Below are positions 60,509 through 64,000 of a DNA stretch of 64,000 nt, piece after piece. Under the pieces are notes generated by a model that saw only the letters and a program-made list of their open reading frames with translations, did no database searches and was not told the DNA's origin. Source of the stretch: Planktothrix rubescens CCAP 1459/22 (GTDB lineage Bacteria > Cyanobacteriota > Cyanobacteriia > Cyanobacteriales > Microcoleaceae); contig LR882960.1 in NCBI GenBank assembly GCA_904830895.1, positions 29,984-93,983 of the forward strand. Direction: 5' to 3'. The position numbers and the translations under genes are program-made. Position 1 is the first letter of the stretch; the number at the start of each line of letters is the position of its first letter.

Positions 60509-60536
60509 AAGTTGATTATCAAGAGGATTTCATTTA

Positions 60537-60731
60537 ATGAACAAATCAATTAAAGCCAAAGCATTTTATTCAAGAAAAACAGCAACTAAAGAACTAATTT
60601 CTCTAATTCAGGAATTGGAAAATCATCTAAATTGGATGATAGAAAATGATCAAACCTTAGAAACTTTAGAAGAAAATATTGTTGATTCATTCAATAATAT
60701 TCAACAAATATTTGATGAACTCACTAACTAA
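60537..60731 (+). CDS. Small hypothetical helical protein
   Basis: 64 residues, helical (TKELISLIQELENHLNWMIE, SFNNIQQIFDELTN). Followed after 4 nt by the next gene, so the two are probably co-transcribed from the motif at 60495. Confidence 0.5.
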   Translation: MNKSIKAKAFYSRKTATKELISLIQELENHLNWMIENDQTLETLEENIVDSFNNIQQIFDELTN

Positions 60732-60735
60732 AACT

Positions 60736-61119
60736 ATGCAAGTAGTTAAACCCCAAACAGCTAACTGGAAACCACCAAAAAATTTACCTCAGAATTGGAG
60801 AACTATTAGATTATCTGAAATTGAACAACAACCTTATGGCGTTTATCGGAGTCGAAATGGTCTAGCAGTCATAATAAGTTGCTGTCGTTACGAAGATAAC
60901 AAAAACTGGATTCATTTAAGTATCTCTCGAAAAGACAAGCTCCCTTCTTGGTCGGAATTTGTTCAGGTCAAAGAGATTTTCCTTGGTAAAGAATCGACAG
61001 CAATTCAAGTAATTCCCCCTCGTTCACAGTGGGTAAATGATCATCCATTCTGTTTGCATCTTTGGCAATGTTTAGATGAAACTTCAATCCCTGATTTTCG
61101 CATAGAGGGAACGATTTAA
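60736..61119 (+). CDS. DUF7694-like phage protein
   Basis: 127 residues from ATG 60736 (MQVVKPQTANW). HLSISRKDKLPSWSEFVQVK, IQVIPPRSQWVNDHPFCLHL and WQC resemble a domain of unknown function frequent in phages (DUF7694 by recollection). Role unknown. Confidence 0.55.
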   Translation: MQVVKPQTANWKPPKNLPQNWRTIRLSEIEQQPYGVYRSRNGLAVIISCCRYEDNKNWIHLSISRKDKLPSWSEFVQVKEIFLGKESTAIQVIPPRSQWVNDHPFCLHLWQCLDETSIPDFRIEGTI

Positions 61120-61122
61120 TTA

Positions 61123-61130
61123 GCTACCGC
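61123..61130 (+). promoter_or_regulatory. GCTACCGC motif upstream of 61164 gene
   Basis: 33 nt before ATG 61164. Confidence 0.55.
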
Positions 61131-61163
61131 TTGATGATTTTAGTTATTTTTAGGAGAAAACAA

Positions 61164-61340
61164 ATGCAAGCATTAACAATACATCAACCTTGGGCTAGTC
61201 TCTTAGTCAAAGGAAAGAAACAATTTGAAACCCGTAGTTGGCAACGGAATTATAGAGGAAAACTAGCAATTCATGTAGGGAAAGAACCGTTGAGTCCCTT
61301 AGAAGATTATATTGAATGCTATCGGTTCCTATCAGCATAA
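61164..61340 (+). CDS. Short ASCH-domain protein (possibly truncated)
   Basis: 58 residues; AGGAG site upstream. MQALTIHQPWASLLVKGKKQ, FETRSWQRNYRGKLAIHVGK is the start of an ASCH (PUA-like RNA-binding) domain, but family members are normally over 100 residues. The frame stops after YRFLSA while another frame opens, so the gene may be frameshifted. Confidence 0.6.
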   Translation: MQALTIHQPWASLLVKGKKQFETRSWQRNYRGKLAIHVGKEPLSPLEDYIECYRFLSA

Positions 61341-61356
61341 ACTTCGATTGAATCCA

Positions 61357-61578
61357 ATGCTTCGTGATTTTCAACTTTGGCTTTTAATTGTTGGTGATTC
61401 TCACAAATTCATTAAGCCTGAAGCTGAAAGTATGGCGGTTTTAACTTGCTGGGAAGATACACCAGTCAAAGGGAAGAAACCAGCAGTTAGTCAAGAATTT
61501 CTATTTACTGATTTCCCCATTGACGAAATTAAACTTTACTTTGAAAGTGGGGTTCTTTTGCTCCCAAGTGAACGTTAA
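61357..61578 (+). CDS. Hypothetical protein or displaced ASCH tail
   Basis: 73 residues from ATG 61357 (frame open from 61312). MLRDFQLWLLIVGDSHKF, MAVLTCWEDTPVKGKKPAVS, FPIDEIKLYFESGVLLLP. It could be the rest of the ASCH protein after a frameshift or an independent gene; no family recognised. Confidence 0.4.
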   Translation: MLRDFQLWLLIVGDSHKFIKPEAESMAVLTCWEDTPVKGKKPAVSQEFLFTDFPIDEIKLYFESGVLLLPSER

Positions 61579-61665
61579 TTGAACAAACTAATCCCTTAAT
61601 CAAATCAAGTAATTAATTAAGGGATTACTACCTAACAATTCTCAGTATTTAATTAGGAGAAAGCA

Positions 61666-61869
61666 ATGCAATATTACAAAGTTGAATTCACTATCAATCC
61701 CGATGGCACAATCACTGAAAAAGTTCTCAATGGTTCTGGCAGTAGTTGTACTGAACTTACTAAGGATTTAGAACTTGGAGAAGTCAAATCTCAACAACTT
61801 TTACCTGAATATCAAGAACAAAACCTAATTAATCAAGAACAAGAGGATAATTTATGGCAAGGATTTTAG
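61666..61869 (+). CDS. DUF2997 small protein
   Basis: 67 residues. VEFTINPDGTITEKVLNGSG then SCTELTKDLELGEV and LLPEYQEQ match the DUF2997 pattern (strand, DG, GxxC, PEY). It is commonly encoded beside Ycf46 and DUF1257 in cyanobacteria and phages, as here. AGGAGA ribosome site upstream. Confidence 0.8.
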   Translation: MQYYKVEFTINPDGTITEKVLNGSGSSCTELTKDLELGEVKSQQLLPEYQEQNLINQEQEDNLWQGF

Positions 61870-61946
61870 TTTTGTTGATTCCAACTCTTTTTCTAATTAC
61901 GATGTTGCTTCTCAAACATCAATTCTATCTAAACCAAAATCATTAA
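61854..61946 (+). CDS. Possible 30-residue hydrophobic peptide
   Basis: ATG 61854 overlaps the DUF2997 gene end by 16 nt and encodes MARILVLLIPTLFLITMLLL plus a short polar tail. One transmembrane helix. Translation is not supported by a clear RBS. Confidence 0.25.
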   Translation: MARILVLLIPTLFLITMLLLKHQFYLNQNH

Positions 61947-61960
61947 CTCAGGAGTAAATT

Positions 61961-62359
61961 ATGTCACATCTAACAACTATCAAAACCTCAATCAAAAGCC
62001 ATGTTATCCTTGAACGAGTTCTCCATAAATTACTACAATCCCAACTTGATATTCTAACCGGAGCAACTCTCGAAACCAATAGCATTATCAAGGATTATTA
62101 TGGCAATAGCACAATAGCAGACTTTGTTATTCGACGACCAAGGCATAACTATAATTTAGGATTCAAGCTCAATTCTCAAGGAGAATATGAATTTATTTCC
62201 GATAACGATGCTTGGGGGAAAACTAAATTTATGGAGGCTTTATTACCAATGTATGCAAGGGAAAACACAATTTATCAACTACTAGCTCAAGGATTTGAAA
62301 TTGAATCCCAAGTTGAAACTGATGGGACTATTAAGATTGTTGCTGGTAAATGGAGCTAA
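61961..62359 (+). CDS. ycf35: DUF1257 (Ycf35-like) protein
   Basis: 132 residues. MSHLTTIKTSIKSHVILERV, then DFVIRRPRHNYNLGFKLN, YEFISDNDAWGK and YQLLAQGFEIESQVETDGTI give the DUF1257 order. Ycf35 is conserved in cyanobacteria and plastids, function unresolved. Forms a set with the Ycf46-like and DUF2997 genes; followed by a terminator. Confidence 0.88.
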   Translation: MSHLTTIKTSIKSHVILERVLHKLLQSQLDILTGATLETNSIIKDYYGNSTIADFVIRRPRHNYNLGFKLNSQGEYEFISDNDAWGKTKFMEALLPMYARENTIYQLLAQGFEIESQVETDGTIKIVAGKWS

Positions 62360-62387
62360 AACCAATAATATTAAGGAAAGTAGAATT

Positions 62388-62421
62388 AAAAGTCTTCAGG
62401 ATTCTGAGGGCTTTTTTTTAT
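62388..62421 (+). terminator. Rho-independent terminator
   Basis: AAGTCTTCAG and CTGAGGGCTT arms followed by a T-run after the Ycf35-like gene. Confidence 0.8.
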
Positions 62422-62490
62422 TGTGATTTATTATTGTCAAAAATAAAATATTGTAGTATGATAGAAACACAGTTGTTATTTTGAATTAAA

Positions 62491-63000
62491 ATGGTTTCAC
62501 AAATTACGGCTAAGTTAGCAGTTTCGACACTAAAAGATGCAGTTTCAGATTTTAACTTTTGGGGAGAATCAGAATCGGATAGTCCGTTAGCAATTAAGCG
62601 CTCAAAGACCCCGTTAGATGATAAAAAAGTTCTAAGTTTAGATGCCGCAGCCCGGAAAAAAGCTGTTGGAGTAGAAGGGTATAAACCCCCGGAGCGGACT
62701 GTTCGAGTGATGGGTTTGAAAGAAACATTTTCCCCATTAGTTCAGCAAGCCCTAACTGAATTTCAAGCCGGAGCAACTGCGGTAATCGGAGGAGCCGGAA
62801 TTGAAACTTTAGAAGTCACGGCAGAATCCTCGGAATATTACATCCAACTGTACTCGCTCTTTAAATTGTTAGATACTCCTAGAGTTTTGTACGTTGAAGA
62901 TACGGGAAATTCCCCTGACCCCTATACCGGATTATTCATTACGGGACTAAGTAGTGATGGTGAAACAATTTATGCACAAGCCTTGTTAACTCAAACTTAA
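62491..63000 (+). CDS. Hypothetical protein
   Basis: 169 residues. N-terminal 65 residues are polar; then ERTVRVMGLKETFSPLVQQA, TAVIGGAGIETLEVTAESSE and PRVLYVEDTGNSPDPYTGLF form an alpha/beta domain. TTGTCA...TAGTAT-like elements lie at ~62434-62460. Family unknown; convergent with the HU-like gene over a bidirectional terminator. Confidence 0.5.
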   Translation: MVSQITAKLAVSTLKDAVSDFNFWGESESDSPLAIKRSKTPLDDKKVLSLDAAARKKAVGVEGYKPPERTVRVMGLKETFSPLVQQALTEFQAGATAVIGGAGIETLEVTAESSEYYIQLYSLFKLLDTPRVLYVEDTGNSPDPYTGLFITGLSSDGETIYAQALLTQT

Positions 63001-63042
63001 TTCTCCCTCTCTAAAGTTCTCCCTCTCTAAAGTTTTGGCATT

Positions 63043-63079
63043 AAAAAAAGACTATGGATCAGCCCATCCTAGTCTTTTT
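63043..63079. terminator. Bidirectional terminator
   Basis: AAAAAAAGACTA and TAGTCTTTTTTT arms around a 15-nt loop, placed between convergent genes ending at 63000 and 63116. Confidence 0.9.
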
Positions 63080-63115
63080 TTATGGACTTAATTTCGGGGA
63101 CTTAATTTCGGGGAT

Positions 63116-63673
63116 TCAGGAAAATAAGTATTTTAATTTGGGGACTTCAGAAGCAGATTTCCAACCGTCTTGTCCCTCAGTCCAAACTAGGGTATCGGGG
63201 GTGATTTGCCATTTTAATTCCGATTCAGAAATTGGGATAGCAACCCCATCTTTAACAATGTGCCAAATCCTATTTGATACTGCTGCTGGTACTGGCGGGG
63301 GTACAGATGCCGGAGCGGTTAGAGTCGGGGGAATAGTTGGGGGAATAGTCAGGGGAGCCGGGGCAGTTAAGGTAGTTGGGGTAGTTGGGGGCGCCGGGGT
63401 AGAATCAGAATCCTGAATAGATTTTTCAAAACTATCAAAGAAACGAAGTCTAGGTTTAGTCCGAGGTTTAGCAAGGAGTTCTTCTCCGGTGCGGGGATTA
63501 CGAGATTTCCGTTCCCCAAACTCCTTCGGGTAAAATACCCCAAATTTGGAGATTTCGACTTCATTACCCGCCCGTAATTCTAATTGAACAAATTTGATAA
63601 AACCTTCAAGGACTGATTCAACAGTCGAACCACTGTATCCTGTTAGTTTTTCGATGTAGGTTGTGTCTAGCAT
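63116..63673 (-). CDS. HU-like DNA-binding protein fused to a GYF_2 domain
   Basis: 185 residues in three parts. Residues 1-80: HU/IHF fold (TYIEKLTGYSGSTVESVLEG, LRAGNEVEISKFGVFYPKEF, SRNPRTGEELLAKPRTKPRL), with the RNPxTGE beta arm that bends DNA. Residues ~90-130: Pro/Thr linker (PAPPTTPTTLTAPAPLTIPP). Residues ~137-185: GYF_2-like adaptor (IWHIVKDGVAIPISESEL, DTLVWTEGQDGWKSASEVP). An HU tethered to a peptide-binding domain is unusual. Confidence 0.8.
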   Translation of the reverse strand: MLDTTYIEKLTGYSGSTVESVLEGFIKFVQLELRAGNEVEISKFGVFYPKEFGERKSRNPRTGEELLAKPRTKPRLRFFDSFEKSIQDSDSTPAPPTTPTTLTAPAPLTIPPTIPPTLTAPASVPPPVPAAVSNRIWHIVKDGVAIPISESELKWQITPDTLVWTEGQDGWKSASEVPKLKYLFS

Positions 63674-64000
63674 TTTATTGTTGATAATATTAATTCGATT
63701 GTAATTGTATTTACTAAAATGGTCAACTACTTAACTTTCACCAACTTGAAGTAATCAACAAAATCAATTAACTCGTACTCTCCTGTCTATATTGACAGTT
63801 CATTAGTTTGGTAACTTGGTTTTCTGATCATCCTAATTGAAGTTTATTTACTTAATACAGTAATGCAGTATTTACTTAATGCAGTGTTTACTTGCTGTTT
63901 TATCTCTGTATTGCAAGTAGATTTTACTGAATCAGAATCTGACTGAATCCTGCAAACTGTAATAAAATACTTAATTAATGCAGTAAGTAAGTAAATCAGT
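63674..64000. other. Repeat-rich intergenic end of the window
   Basis: No gene. TTTACTTAATRCAGT occurs at 63847-63861 and 63871-63885, related words follow at 63888 and 63968-63985 (TACTTAATTAATGCAGTA). The AT-rich, repeated layout could hold a promoter cluster, operator or replication-related site for the HU-like gene and the next gene beyond the edge. Confidence 0.4.

Noticed and set aside
1..64000. tRNA or rRNA genes
   Set aside because: No cloverleaf or rRNA-like sequence was noticed on either strand, though a covariance search could not be run.

Overview
The window looks like a filamentous cyanobacterium, probably Planktothrix or a close relative (inferred). The signs are low GC, scattered GCGATCGC (HIP1) sites, TPR-CHAT and DUF928 proteins, Ycf35/Ycf46 homologues, cyanobacterial-type CRISPR repeats and IS630 elements. 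No rRNA or tRNA gene was recognised.

1-6.3 kb: the end of a DISARM-like defence locus (C-terminal part of a DrmB-like DUF1998 protein, then a DrmC-like phospholipase-D protein), a ParA-type ATPase with a small overlapping partner gene, a UGT-type glycosyltransferase, and a chimeric open frame holding the C-terminal part of a UvrD-like helicase. 6.4-19 kb: a short CRISPR array, three identical 1187-bp IS630-family copies, a TPR-CHAT protein with a DUF928 partner gene broken by two nested ISs, and a toxin-antitoxin-like pair whose AbiEii-like toxin gene is cut by the third IS copy. In both broken genes the original reading frame can be rebuilt across the TA target duplication.

19-37.5 kb: a type III-B (III-Bv-like) CRISPR-Cas locus. 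It has an HD-less Cas10/Cmr2 with GGDD, Cmr3, Cmr4, Cmr5, a long Cmr6-like protein with a second RAMP-like half, and a CARF-HEPN effector. It also has a second array, a heavily frameshifted kinase/WYL-regulator region, four unknown or pentapeptide genes with their own strong promoters, cas2, cas1, a 16-repeat third array and a truncated second cas1. All three arrays appear to be transcribed leftward: each has a degenerate repeat and a hairpin terminator at its left end. Arrays 1 and 2 share leader sequence. No Cas6 is visible.

37.7-64 kb: a plasmid- or phage-like block of mostly small unknown genes. The standout is an 881-residue protein (37719-40364) with the signature motifs of two-double-psi-beta-barrel RNA polymerases (RdRP/YonO-like), including DTDGD; it is paired with a predicted membrane protein. 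The block also carries an ATP-dependent ligase, an SNase, a RusA-like resolvase, Bro-N and KilA-N proteins, DUF5131, a 2OG-Fe(II) oxygenase-like protein and two SLOG-like proteins. A lambda O-like replication protein contains a 20-nt iteron array inside its gene. Near the right end are an XRE repressor with an operator, a KfrA-like coiled-coil protein, a Ycf46-DUF2997-Ycf35 set and an HU-GYF_2 fusion. Eleven genes in this block share a GCTACCGC-like motif, usually 30-35 nt before the start codon. It looks like an element-specific promoter or leader signal and often follows a terminator hairpin.
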